From: Pseudomonas sp. 30_B
GTDB taxonomy: Bacteria > Pseudomonadota > Gammaproteobacteria > Pseudomonadales > Pseudomonadaceae
Reading direction: 5' to 3'
DNA length: 64,000 nt
Assembly: GCF_017491605.1 (NCBI RefSeq)
Contig: NZ_JAFGYY010000005.1
Span: 124,001 to 188,000 of the forward strand
Shown: positions 25,104 to 33,369 of the stretch, in pieces
Layout: each line of letters starts with the position of its first letter
Numbering within the stretch: position 1 is the first letter of the stretch
Position numbers and translations under genes: made by a program
The notes under the pieces: generated by a model
What the model was told of the DNA's origin: nothing
The model's input: only the letters and a program-made list of their open reading frames with translations
Databases searched by the model: none

Positions 25104-25778
25104 ATGCCGATGAATCCCATCTCAGTCCTGCGCGATACCTGGTTCTTCTTCACCCGTCACATCGGCACGCTGCTACCGCTGTGCCTGCCGTGGATCATCG
25201 TGGAAACGCTGGTCCAGCAGCAGATCGACGTCGCCGTCGACTCGCAGAACTTCGCCCCCTGGGGCATGGCCGCCGGGCTGGTGTTCTACCCGATGTACAC
25301 CGCCAGCTTGATCCTCTTCATGATCGACGCCGGCGAGGGGCGCGAGCGCGGGGTGCGCGAGCTGTGGAATGCGGCGCTGCGGCTGTGGCCGGCCTTCGCC
25401 CTGCTCTCGGCGCTGAGTTCGCTGCTGATCCTGGTGGGCCTCGCGCTCTACGTGCTGCCGGGGCTGTTCTTCATGGTCAAGATGACCTTTTCCGAGTTCC
25501 TCCTGGTGCAGCGCGGCAACTCGCCCATCGACGCCATGCGCGAGAGCTTCCGCCTGACCACCGGTCACTTCTTCCTGCTGCTCACCACCACCCTGGTGAT
25601 CCTTGCGCCGGTCTGGATGGCGGAGGGCTGGATCACCCAGGTCGCCCAGGACTCGCCCGGCCTGGGCGTGCTGCTGCACTCGCTCAGCGGCTTCTTCCAG
25701 CTGCTGGTGACGGTGGCGGCCTACCGCATCTTCATCCTCGGCCCCGGGCGCGAGGAAAACGAAGGGCGCGAGGCCTGA
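25104..25778 (+). CDS. YciC-like (UPF0259) inner-membrane protein
   Basis: 224 residues with about five or six hydrophobic segments (TRHIGTLLPLCLPWIIVETL, AAGLVFYPMYTASLILFMI, FALLSALSSLLILVGLALYVLPGLF, FFLLLTTTLVILAPVWMA). The segment FSEFLLVQRGNSPIDAMRESFRLTTGHF is the typical charged loop of YciC and related DUF975/glycerophosphodiesterase membrane domains. Function is unknown. ATG 25104 or the ATG two codons later (MNPIS) may be used. Confidence 0.82.
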   Translation: MPMNPISVLRDTWFFFTRHIGTLLPLCLPWIIVETLVQQQIDVAVDSQNFAPWGMAAGLVFYPMYTASLILFMIDAGEGRERGVRELWNAALRLWPAFALLSALSSLLILVGLALYVLPGLFFMVKMTFSEFLLVQRGNSPIDAMRESFRLTTGHFFLLLTTTLVILAPVWMAEGWITQVAQDSPGLGVLLHSLSGFFQLLVTVAAYRIFILGPGREENEGREA

Positions 25779-25808
25779 GGCCCGCAGCAATCGGCAACAC
25801 TTCCCCAC

Positions 25809-25827
25809 GGCGAACGGTTCGTTCGCC
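25809..25827 (+). terminator. Hairpin between YciC-like and VOC genes
   Basis: GGCGAAC, loop GGTTC, GTTCGCC, followed by only TTCT. A weak terminator or a structured leader of the VOC gene. Confidence 0.4.
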
Positions 25828-25868
25828 TTCTACGCTGGAGCCTCCCGCCTTTTGACTGGAGGTTCCCC

Positions 25869-26309
25869 GTGAGCGACCAACCGAGCTATCCGCCCAGCTG
25901 CCTTTCGCACATTTCCATCGGCACCAACGACTACGCCCGCGCCAGGGCGTTCTACGACGCAGTGCTGCCCACCCTGGGCTGCCGGACGATCATGGAGCAC
26001 CCCGGCGCCGTGGCCTATGGCCGCGAATTCCCGGAATTCTGGGTACAGACACCGATCGACGGCCACCCCGCCAGCGTCGGCAACGGCACCCACTTCGGCT
26101 TCATCGCCAACACCCGCGAGGCGGTGGACGCCTTCTACCAGGCCGCGCTGGCCGCTGGCGCCAGCAGTGAAGGGGCGCCCGGTCCGCGCCCGCTGTACGG
26201 CGACCCATACTACGGCTGCTTCATCCGCGACCTGGACGGGCACAAGATCGAGGCGGCGTTCTGGGACATGGAACTGGCGGGCAACGCCCACGACTCGCAC
26301 GCGCACTGA
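25869..26309 (+). CDS. VOC (glyoxalase/dioxygenase fold) family protein
   Basis: 146 residues, a single VOC domain starting CLSHISIGTNDYARARAFYDAVLPTLGC. Metal-ligand candidates are His in LSHISIG, His in GTHFGFI and Glu in DGHKIEAAFWD, the pattern of lyases and resistance proteins; substrate unknown. It starts with GTG at 25869, 10 nt after GGAGG. The last residues (HDSHAH) are His-rich. Confidence 0.86.
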   Translation: MSDQPSYPPSCLSHISIGTNDYARARAFYDAVLPTLGCRTIMEHPGAVAYGREFPEFWVQTPIDGHPASVGNGTHFGFIANTREAVDAFYQAALAAGASSEGAPGPRPLYGDPYYGCFIRDLDGHKIEAAFWDMELAGNAHDSHAH

Positions 26310-26321
26310 GCAGCCCTACCT

Positions 26322-26392
26322 GTAGGAGCGAGCTTGCTCGCGAACAGCGCCAACTGGCGCTCCAAAAGCTTCGCGAGCAAGCTCGCTCCTAC
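26322..26392. repeat. REPIN between convergent VOC and SDR genes
   Basis: GTAGGAGCGAGCTTGCTCGC and, inverted, GCGAGCAAGCTCGCTCCTAC, about 30 bp apart. Confidence 0.88.
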
Positions 26393-26398
26393 AAAGAG

Positions 26399-27235
26399 CT
26401 AATGCCCCGGCTTGAGCCCGGACATCTTCGGCACCAGCAGCTTCTCGAACAGCCGCGGGAAAAACCGCGCCAGGACACGCGCGCGCCAGTTGACGTTGGA
26501 CAGCACCAGCAAGCGCTTGCGGCGCAGCGCGCCCTGATAGATCGCCTCGGCCACGTCGCGCGGCGAGGCCACTTCGGCGCCCAGTACCACCGCCGGCTGG
26601 CGGATCACCGAGCCGTCGCCGACCAGGGCGTTCTTGCGCAGGTCGGTGGCGGTGAAACCCGGGCACGCCAGGGTGATCGCCACGCCCGTGCCGTCCAGCT
26701 CCATGCGCAGCGTGTCGAACAGCCCATGCAGCGCATGTTTGCTGGCGTTGTAGGCGCTGCGGTAGAGCAGCGGCGCGAAGCCGGTCAGCGAACTGAGCAC
26801 GACGATCTGCCCGCGCCGCGCCAGCAGGCTCGGCAGCGCCGCCTGGGTGCAGTGCAGCGCGCCGTAGAAGTTCACCGCCATGACTCGCTGGAACACCGCC
26901 AGATCGGTGTCGGCGAACAGGCTGCGGTGGGTGATGCCGGCATTGTTCACCAGTACGTCGATACCGCCGAAGCGCTCGATGGCCAGCGCCACGGCGCGGC
27001 TTACGGCCTCGGGTTCGGCGATGTCGCAGCGCAGGCCGAGCGCCTCGACGTTGTGGTGCTCGCGCAGGTGCTGCACCAGGCTGTCCAGCGCCGCCTGGTC
27101 GAGGTCGAGGATCACCAGGTGCGAGCCGGCCTGGGCAAAGCGCAACGCCAGGGCGCGGCCGATCCCCGAGCAGCCGCCGGTGACCAGCACCACCTTGTGC
27201 CGATAGGCCTGGTGGGTGAAGAGCTTGCGCGGCAT
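26399..27235 (-). CDS. Short-chain dehydrogenase/reductase
   Basis: 278-residue classical SDR. Cofactor motif TGGCSGIG (residues 19-26), NNAG at ~92-95, catalytic Ser in VVLSSLTGF and Y-x-x-x-K in YNASKHA. Asp in VILDLDQAAL after strand 2 suggests NAD preference. The C-terminal ~40 residues, basic and hydrophobic, may touch the membrane as in lipid-acting SDRs. Substrate unknown. Starts 10 bp after the CDGSH gene stop, so the two share a transcript. Confidence 0.9.
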   Translation of the reverse strand: MPRKLFTHQAYRHKVVLVTGGCSGIGRALALRFAQAGSHLVILDLDQAALDSLVQHLREHHNVEALGLRCDIAEPEAVSRAVALAIERFGGIDVLVNNAGITHRSLFADTDLAVFQRVMAVNFYGALHCTQAALPSLLARRGQIVVLSSLTGFAPLLYRSAYNASKHALHGLFDTLRMELDGTGVAITLACPGFTATDLRKNALVGDGSVIRQPAVVLGAEVASPRDVAEAIYQGALRRKRLLVLSNVNWRARVLARFFPRLFEKLLVPKMSGLKPGH

Positions 27236-27245
27236 GGGCTCGTCC

Positions 27246-27485
27246 TCAGAGGGATGCGTGGGTCCCGTCGCAGCACGGCGGCGTGTGGGTGTGCTTGCAG
27301 CCGCAGAAGAACAGCAGCTCGTCGCGTGGGGCGTGGTACTTCAGCGGAAACAGGCCGGTGCCCTTGTGCGAGCCGTCGCAGAACGGCTGGTTGGCGCTAC
27401 GGCCGCAGCGACACCAGAAATAGTCTTCGCCGGCATGGACCTCCACCGCAAAGGGCCCACGCTGGGCGATCAGCGCCTCGGTCAT
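27246..27485 (-). CDS. Tandem CDGSH iron-sulfur domain protein
   Basis: 79 residues carrying two CDGSH motifs: CRCGRSANQPFCDGSH (about residues 25-40) and CGCKHTHTPPCCDGTH (about 60-75). Each supplies the 3Cys-1His ligands of a labile [2Fe-2S] cluster. Monomeric tandem-motif proteins are the known bacterial type; redox or cluster-transfer roles are proposed for them. ATG 27485 (MTEALIAQ) has GGTTCATCC-like weak ribosome site AGG. Transcribed with the SDR gene. Confidence 0.92.
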   Translation of the reverse strand: MTEALIAQRGPFAVEVHAGEDYFWCRCGRSANQPFCDGSHKGTGLFPLKYHAPRDELLFFCGCKHTHTPPCCDGTHASL

Positions 27486-27609
27486 GGGATGAACCTCCCG
27501 GCGCCGTCGCGCCTCAAGGTGCAGAATGACTCGCCAAAGGAAACGCACAGGTGAAATGCGCGGTCACAGACACTATCCTCTCGCACATCAAGGATAGTCC
27601 CTAAGCTGA

Positions 27610-28692
27610 ATGAACCTCTCGTTGCCGCGCCGCATCCTGTTCCTGCTGCTCATCGTCCTGCTGCTCGCCGCCACCGCCGGCGCCTGGCTGACGGCCTGGC
27701 ACCCCGCCGACCGTGAGGCGGTAGCCGCGCAGTGCCGCGCACCGGCCCCCGTACTGCAACCGGGGCAGACGCTCAAGGTGATGACCTGGAACGTCCAGTA
27801 CCTGGCCGGCAAGCGCTACATCTTCTGGGACGACCTGCCCGACACCACCGGCCCGGACGACAAGCCCAGCGCCGAGGACATCGCCTACAGCCTCGATGAA
27901 GTGGTGCGGGTGATCCGCGAAGAAGCGCCGGACATCGTGCTGCTGCAGGAAGTCGACGACGGCGCGGCGGCCACCGGCAAGCAGGACCAGCAGGCGCTGA
28001 TCGGCGACCGCCTGACCGACCTCTACCCCTGCTCCACCGCCGCCTTCGACTGGAAGGCGCGCTTCGATCCCAATCCCCACGTGTTCGGCAGCGCCGGACG
28101 CAAGCTGGTGACCTTCAGTCGCTTCCAGATCGCCAGCGGCGAGCGCATCGCCCTGCCGCAGCGCTCATCGATTCCGTTGCTGCGCCTGTTCGCCCCGCAG
28201 CCGGCACTGCTGCAGAGCGACCTGCCGATCCGCGGCGGCGGCCAGCTCAGCGTGATCAACACGCGCCTGGAGCGTCCCAACGGCGACGACACCCCGCAGC
28301 GCCAGGTCGAAGCGCTGGAAGCCCACCTGAGCACCTTGGAGGCCGCCGGCCGCTCCTGGCTGCTGGGCGGCGACCTCGGCCTGCTGCCGCTGGGTCAGTA
28401 TCCTTACCTGCCCGAGGTACTGCGTGCGCCCTACCGCGCCAACAGCGAGCTGAACCTGCTGGCGGCCCGCTTCCCGGTGATCCCGGCGGTGCAGGAGTCC
28501 AGCGGCGCCGAGCAGGCGCAGTGGTACACCCACTTCCCCAACGACCCGCGCGTGCACGCCCCCGATCGCACCCTCGACTACCTGATCTACAGCCCCCGCC
28601 TGAGCCGCCTCGATGCCGGAGTGCGACGCGACGACACCCTGCGCATCTCCAACCACCTGCCGCTCAACGGGCGCTTCCTGCTGCCGCACTGA
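27610..28692 (+). CDS. Endonuclease/exonuclease/phosphatase-fold protein, membrane-anchored
   Basis: 360 residues. An N-terminal hydrophobic segment (ILFLLLIVLLLAATAGAWL) anchors or exports the protein. The EEP fold is shown by LKVMTWNVQYL (Asn), IVLLQEV (metal Glu), VINTRLERP, DRTLDYLIYSP and SNHLPLNGRF (final His). The usual GDFN motif reads GGDLGLLP, so the Asn is replaced, and the usual D of the SDH motif reads N. Phosphodiester or lipid phosphate hydrolysis is plausible, but activity is uncertain. Confidence 0.85.
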   Translation: MNLSLPRRILFLLLIVLLLAATAGAWLTAWHPADREAVAAQCRAPAPVLQPGQTLKVMTWNVQYLAGKRYIFWDDLPDTTGPDDKPSAEDIAYSLDEVVRVIREEAPDIVLLQEVDDGAAATGKQDQQALIGDRLTDLYPCSTAAFDWKARFDPNPHVFGSAGRKLVTFSRFQIASGERIALPQRSSIPLLRLFAPQPALLQSDLPIRGGGQLSVINTRLERPNGDDTPQRQVEALEAHLSTLEAAGRSWLLGGDLGLLPLGQYPYLPEVLRAPYRANSELNLLAARFPVIPAVQESSGAEQAQWYTHFPNDPRVHAPDRTLDYLIYSPRLSRLDAGVRRDDTLRISNHLPLNGRFLLPH

Positions 28693-28796
28693 GGGCTGCG
28701 GCACGCCCTCGCCGGCCGGCGCTGGACAAGCACGCCGGCATCGACGCATGCTGCGCCCGCCGCGCACAATAACGACAAGACTCCCCGCAGGTAGCC

Positions 28797-29561
28797 ATGC
28801 TTTTTCGCCGTATCGCCTGGCTGTTCGCCATGCTGTTCTGCCTACACGCCCATGCCAGTGGCACTCCGAGCCTGGCCGACCGCCTGCCGCGCCCGCTGCC
28901 GGTACTGGAGGTGGGTTACTACGAATTCCCGCCCTATACCTACACTGCTTCCGACGGCAGCACCCGTGGCAGCGGCGCCGAGATGGTCCGGCACATCCTG
29001 CGCAAGGCCGGCTACCGCGCCCGCTTCCGCTCGCTGCCCAGCGCGCGCCTGTACCTCGGCCTGCAGGACGGCAGCGTGCAACTGTGGGCCGGCGCGCCCG
29101 GCAAGCCTGAACTGGCCGGCAGCACCCTGGAGTGCGAGCGCACGCTCGGCCACGTCGACCTCAACCTCTACCGCCTGGCGTCTCGCGCAGCGCCTCAACT
29201 GCCGCAGGGCCTGAGCGGCGCCCGGATCATCCTGATCAGCGGCTACAGCTACTGGAAGCCGGTCACCGACCTGCTGGACGATCCGCACCTGCAACTGGAA
29301 CTGCACCGCACCAGCACCCATGTGGCGGCCTTGCAGATGCTCGGCCTGCAGCGTGGCGACTACCTGATCGACTACCAGGCGCCGGTGGAGCAGGCCCGCC
29401 GCGAACTGGGGATGGCGCCGCTGGCCTTCGACCGGCTGTACAGCGTGCCGACCAAGCTGATCGTCTCCCGCCGCGCGCCCGATGCCGAACGACTGCGCGA
29501 ACAGCTGGATAACGCCTACGACGCGTTGAAGGCGGAAGGCTATGAGATGGAGTTGCCCTGA
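28797..29561 (+). CDS. Periplasmic solute-binding protein, family 3 type
   Basis: 254 residues with a signal peptide (LFRRIAWLFAMLFCLHAHA). The mature protein begins LEVGYYEFPPYTYTASDGS, the lobe-1 pattern of amino-acid-type binding proteins, and continues GSGAEMVRHILRKAGYRARF. No permease or ATPase gene adjoins it, and many orphan Pseudomonas members of this type have no known transporter. Ligand unknown. Confidence 0.82.
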   Translation: MLFRRIAWLFAMLFCLHAHASGTPSLADRLPRPLPVLEVGYYEFPPYTYTASDGSTRGSGAEMVRHILRKAGYRARFRSLPSARLYLGLQDGSVQLWAGAPGKPELAGSTLECERTLGHVDLNLYRLASRAAPQLPQGLSGARIILISGYSYWKPVTDLLDDPHLQLELHRTSTHVAALQMLGLQRGDYLIDYQAPVEQARRELGMAPLAFDRLYSVPTKLIVSRRAPDAERLREQLDNAYDALKAEGYEMELP

Positions 29562-29581
29562 ACTGGGAAGGCGGGCATTGC

Positions 29582-29698
29582 GTAGGAGCGGACTCCGTCC
29601 GCGATTGCCCCGCACCGTGCCCGAACTTCACGGATGAGTTGGCGCTCAACCTGCAGGAGCGCCCCATGGGCGCGATCGCGGGCATGGCCCGCTCCTAC
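29582..29698. repeat. REP and REPIN upstream of hrpB stop
   Basis: A single REP GGAGCGGACTCCGTCCGCGA (29584-29603 region) and a REPIN with arms CAGGAGCGCCCCATGGGCGC and GGGCATGGCCCGCTCCTAC (29653-29698). They fill the gap between the binding protein and hrpB. Confidence 0.82.
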
Positions 29699-29712
29699 AG
29701 TGAGCACAGCGG

Positions 29713-32244
29713 TCACGTCCCGCGCGGCTTCGCCCGCGCCGTCGGCTCGGCGATCAGCGGATCATCCGGCCAATAGTGCTTGGGATAGCGCCCCTTCAAG
29801 TCCTTCTTCACCTCGGCATAGGTACTGCGCCAGAAGTTCGCCAGATCCTGGGTCACCTGCACCGGCCGCTGCGCCGGCGACAGCAGGTGCAGCTTCACCG
29901 CCAGCCGCCCGCCAGCGATGCGAGGGGTGTCGGCCAGGCCGAACAGCTCCTGCAGGCGCACCGCGAGCACTGGCGGGAATTCGGTGTAGTCCAGGCGGAT
30001 GTTCGACCCGGACGGCACCTGCAGTGTGCGTGGCGCCAGCTCGTCAAGGCGCTGCGGCAGCGGCCAGGGCAGCACGTTGTGTAGAATCCCGGCCAGTTCC
30101 AGGTTGGCGAAGTGCGCCAGCCGCGAAACCTTGCCCAGGTACGGCAGCAGCCAATCCTCCAGCGAATCCAGCAAGGCGGTATCGCTGACGTCCGGCCATT
30201 CGCTCTCGCCCTTGCTTTCCAGGTCCAGCCGACGCAGCAAAGCGACCCGCGCCTGCCACTGGCGCAACTCCGGGGTCCACGGCAGCAACTCCAGGCCCTT
30301 GCGTCGCACCAGCCCGAGCAGCGCGCGACTGCGCGCTTCCTCGTCGAGCGACGGCAAGGCTTCGGTGGCCAGCACCAGCTCGCCGACCTTGCGCTGGCGC
30401 TCGGCACGCAGCACGCCTTCGCGCTCGTCCCAGTCCAGCTCGTCGTGGACGCTGACCTGCTCGGCGAGGATCGACTCGAACAACGCCGGCTCCAGCGCCG
30501 CCGCCAGATAGATGCGTTCCTCGCGCTGGCCCTGGCGGCTGCCCAGGTCGGCGATCACCAGCCAGGGCTCCTTCATCAGCGCATCCGGCTCGCCGAACAA
30601 CGCGGCACGACCGTTGGCCAGTCGATATTCGCCACCACCGGCACGACGCTGGCGGGCGATGCGGTCCGGGTAAGCGAAGGCCAGCAACCCGCCGAGCCAG
30701 CGCGGATGATCCGGATCGCTCACCGGCTCGCGGGCCGGACCGCGCAAGTAACCCTTGAATTGCCGCGACAGCTGCCGCACCCGCTGCACCGCGCCACGGC
30801 TGGCGCGCGGGGCGTTCTGCTCGCCGGCCAGCAGGGCGATGCGGTGGTGCAGGTCGGCGTCGCTGCCGCGCAGGATGTCCCGCTCCCCCAGCAGCGCGGC
30901 GAGGTCGCAGGCCAGCGGCCCCAGGCCCAGGGCATGGCCGCGCAGCAGCAGATGGGCAATGCGCGGATGCGCCGGCAGCTCGGCCATCGCCTGGCCGTGG
31001 GGCGTCAGGCTGCCGCCGCCAGTGCGGGACGCCAGGGCGCCGAGGCGCTCCAGCAGATCGAGGGCCTGTGCGTATGCGGCGGCGGGCGGCAGGTCGAGCC
31101 AAGCCAGCTCCTGCGGGGCAACGCCCCAGCGCGCCAGCTGCAGGGCGAGACCGGCCAGATCGGCCTGGAGGATTTCCGCCGTGCCATAGGCCGGCAACTG
31201 GTCGTGCTGCGCCTCCGACCACAGTCGGTAGCAGGCACCCGGCTCCAGGCGCCCGGCACGGCCCGCGCGCTGGGTGGCTGAGGCACGGGAGATGCGCTGG
31301 GTGTCCAGGCGGGTCATGCCGCTGCCCGGATCGAAGCGCGGCACCCGCGCAAGACCTGCGTCCACCACCACACGCACGCCGTCGATGGTCAGGCTGGTCT
31401 CGGCAATGTTGGTCGCCAGCACCACCTTGCGCTTGCCCGCCGGCGCCGGCTCGATGGCGGCGCGCTGGGCGTCGAGATCGAGCTCGCCGTGCAGGGGGCA
31501 GATGAGGATTTCCGGACGACCGGCCAGGGCTTCGCCCAACTGTTCGGCGACCCGGCGAATCTCCGCCTGGCCGGGCAGGAACACCAGCAGGCTGCCGGAC
31601 TCGTCGGCCAGCGCCTGCTGCACCGTCTGCACCACGCGCGGTTCGATGAACTCGCCGGCCTGCCAGGGGCGGCCCCAGCGAATATCCACCGGGAACATGC
31701 GCCCCTCGCTGCGCACCACCGGCGCGTCGTCGAGCAGCGCGGACAGGCGCTCGCCCTCCAGGGTCGCGGACATCACCAGCACCTTCAGCGGCGGCTCGTC
31801 GCGCAGCAGCGCGCGGCCGTTGAGGGTCAGCGCCAGGGCGAGGTCGGCATCCAGCGACCTCTCGTGGAATTCGTCGAAGATCACCAGGCCGACGCCGTCC
31901 AGCGCCGGGTCATCCTGCAGGCGGCGGGCGAGGATGCCCTCGGTGACCACTTCGATACGCGTCTTCGGGCCGACCCTGCTGTCCAGGCGGATGCGGTAGC
32001 CGACGGTTTCGCCGACCTTCTCGCCCAGCTCGGCGGCCAGGCGCTCGGCAGCGGCGCGGGCGGCCAGGCGACGTGGCTCCAGCATCAGGATCGATTGCCC
32101 GGCCAGCCAGGGCTCATCGAACAGCGCCAGCGGCACGCGGGTGGTCTTGCCGGCGCCGGGCGGCGCTTCCAGCACCACTTCATGGCGCGCGGCCAGGGCC
32201 TGGCGCAGGGCAGGAAGGACGCTGTCGATGGGAAGGGCGTTCAT
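29713..32244 (-). CDS. hrpB: ATP-dependent helicase HrpB
   Basis: DEAH-box/DExH family RNA helicase, 843 residues, the usual size. Walker A APPGAGKTTRVPLAL (residues ~36-50), FDEFHERSLDAD (DExH), VLVMSATLEG, ATNIAETSLTIDGV and QRAGRAGRLEPG are intact; an HrpB-specific C-terminal domain follows (VLPWPLPQRLDELAP, YPKHYWPDDPL). Function in Pseudomonas is poorly defined, though in other bacteria it affects mRNA processing. ATG 32244 (MNALPID) is the family start; 9 upstream in-frame codons are excluded. Confidence 0.95.
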   Translation of the reverse strand: MNALPIDSVLPALRQALAARHEVVLEAPPGAGKTTRVPLALFDEPWLAGQSILMLEPRRLAARAAAERLAAELGEKVGETVGYRIRLDSRVGPKTRIEVVTEGILARRLQDDPALDGVGLVIFDEFHERSLDADLALALTLNGRALLRDEPPLKVLVMSATLEGERLSALLDDAPVVRSEGRMFPVDIRWGRPWQAGEFIEPRVVQTVQQALADESGSLLVFLPGQAEIRRVAEQLGEALAGRPEILICPLHGELDLDAQRAAIEPAPAGKRKVVLATNIAETSLTIDGVRVVVDAGLARVPRFDPGSGMTRLDTQRISRASATQRAGRAGRLEPGACYRLWSEAQHDQLPAYGTAEILQADLAGLALQLARWGVAPQELAWLDLPPAAAYAQALDLLERLGALASRTGGGSLTPHGQAMAELPAHPRIAHLLLRGHALGLGPLACDLAALLGERDILRGSDADLHHRIALLAGEQNAPRASRGAVQRVRQLSRQFKGYLRGPAREPVSDPDHPRWLGGLLAFAYPDRIARQRRAGGGEYRLANGRAALFGEPDALMKEPWLVIADLGSRQGQREERIYLAAALEPALFESILAEQVSVHDELDWDEREGVLRAERQRKVGELVLATEALPSLDEEARSRALLGLVRRKGLELLPWTPELRQWQARVALLRRLDLESKGESEWPDVSDTALLDSLEDWLLPYLGKVSRLAHFANLELAGILHNVLPWPLPQRLDELAPRTLQVPSGSNIRLDYTEFPPVLAVRLQELFGLADTPRIAGGRLAVKLHLLSPAQRPVQVTQDLANFWRSTYAEVKKDLKGRYPKHYWPDDPLIAEPTARAKPRGT

Positions 32245-32305
32245 GCCGGCTCCGTAAGAATCAAACTTCACAAGGCGGTAACCCGGCTTACGCGGGAGGG
32301 CGGCG

Positions 32306-32332
32306 ATTATACCGGGCGAACCGCAAGGTCAA
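32306..32332 (-). promoter_or_regulatory. Probable sigma-70 promoter of hrpB
   Basis: On the minus strand, TTGACC (32332-32327) and TATAAT (32311-32306) separated by 15 bp, about 60 bp before the hrpB start. Spacing is short, but both hexamers are near consensus. Confidence 0.55.
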
Positions 32333-32438
32333 CTCGGCAGTCTTAGAAGCAACGAGCTCGCCACATAGTGCGAATACGCCAGCAGTGGAAGCGGGCTCGT
32401 TGATATAGTTACCGGCATCATCCTCCCGGAGGTTCTCC

Positions 32439-32855
32439 ATGCGTCTCGCTACCCGTGTGTCCTGCGCGGTTCTTTGCGCCACCCTGTTCAGCCAACTGAC
32501 GGCCTGCGGCACGATTTTCTACCCCGACCGCCGCGGCCAGATCGACGGCCGCATCGACCCGGCCATCGCGGTGTTCGATGCCATCGGTCTGTTGTTCTAC
32601 ATCATCCCGGGCCTGATCGCCTTCGGCGTAGACTTCGCCACCGGCGCGATCTACCTGCCCGATGCCAAGTACTCGGTCGCGCCGGAAAAGCTCAAGGATG
32701 CAGTGAGTGAAGACGGTACCGTCGACAAGGCTAAACTCAAGGCGATCATCGAGCACGAAACCGGCCGCAGCCTGCCGCTGGACGACCCGCGTCTGATCCA
32801 GCGCAGCGGCAGCCTCCAACAACTCGCCAGCCTGGGTCTGCACCCGGAGGCTTGA
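32439..32855 (+). CDS. Small lipoprotein, function unknown
   Basis: 138 residues with signal sequence and lipobox LTAC (Cys23), so lipidated. The mature part has a hydrophobic stretch (AVFDAIGLLFYIIPGLIAFGVDF) that could insert in a membrane, followed by GAIYLPDAKY and a helical C terminus. The overall D...P...FDxxxLP layout loosely recalls the YceK/YidQ (DUF1375) lipoproteins, but I am not sure. GGAGG precedes ATG 32439. Followed at once by the DinB gene (1-bp gap after the stop). Confidence 0.8.
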   Translation: MRLATRVSCAVLCATLFSQLTACGTIFYPDRRGQIDGRIDPAIAVFDAIGLLFYIIPGLIAFGVDFATGAIYLPDAKYSVAPEKLKDAVSEDGTVDKAKLKAIIEHETGRSLPLDDPRLIQRSGSLQQLASLGLHPEA

Positions 32856-32856
32856 T

Positions 32857-33369
32857 ATGCACGGCGCTCTCGCTTCACACCTTCAGCAACTCCTGGCGTA
32901 CCACCAGTGGGCCTACGACCGCATCCTGGAGGCCGTCGCGCCCCTGGACGAGGCGGCCTACCGCGCGCCGCGCGGGCTGTTCTTCGACAGCCTGCACGGC
33001 ACCCTCAACCACCTGGCGGTGGTCGATCGCATCTGGTTCGCCCGTGTGCAGCGAGAGCCCTGGCAGTTCGAACGTCTTGACGCCGAAGCAGCGCCCGACC
33101 GCGCCAGCCTCGCCGCCTTCCTCAAGGACGGCGGCGACGCCTGGCGGCTGTGGCTGAGCAAGCAGAGCGATGCCACCCTCGGCGCCCAGCTGGATTACCG
33201 CAACATGGCCGGGCAGGAACATCGCCAGAGCCTGGCCAATATCGTCCAGCACCTGGTCAACCACGGCACCCACCACCGTGGCCAGATGAGCGCGGCGCTG
33301 ACCGCTATGGGCCAGAAGGCACCGCTGCTGGATTACATCTACTTCCTGCCCAACCGCCTGGACACCTGA
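32857..33369 (+). CDS. DinB family (DUF664-like) metal-dependent protein
   Basis: 170-residue four-helix bundle of the DinB/YfiT type. The metal-binding His triad is visible as His in SLHGTLNHLAVVD and the pair in LVNHGTHHRGQM. Roles proposed for the superfamily include thiol-dependent (mycothiol, bacillithiol or glutathione) transferases; substrate unknown. It overlaps the cation exporter by 3 nt (TGATG). Confidence 0.88.
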   Translation: MHGALASHLQQLLAYHQWAYDRILEAVAPLDEAAYRAPRGLFFDSLHGTLNHLAVVDRIWFARVQREPWQFERLDAEAAPDRASLAAFLKDGGDAWRLWLSKQSDATLGAQLDYRNMAGQEHRQSLANIVQHLVNHGTHHRGQMSAALTAMGQKAPLLDYIYFLPNRLDT

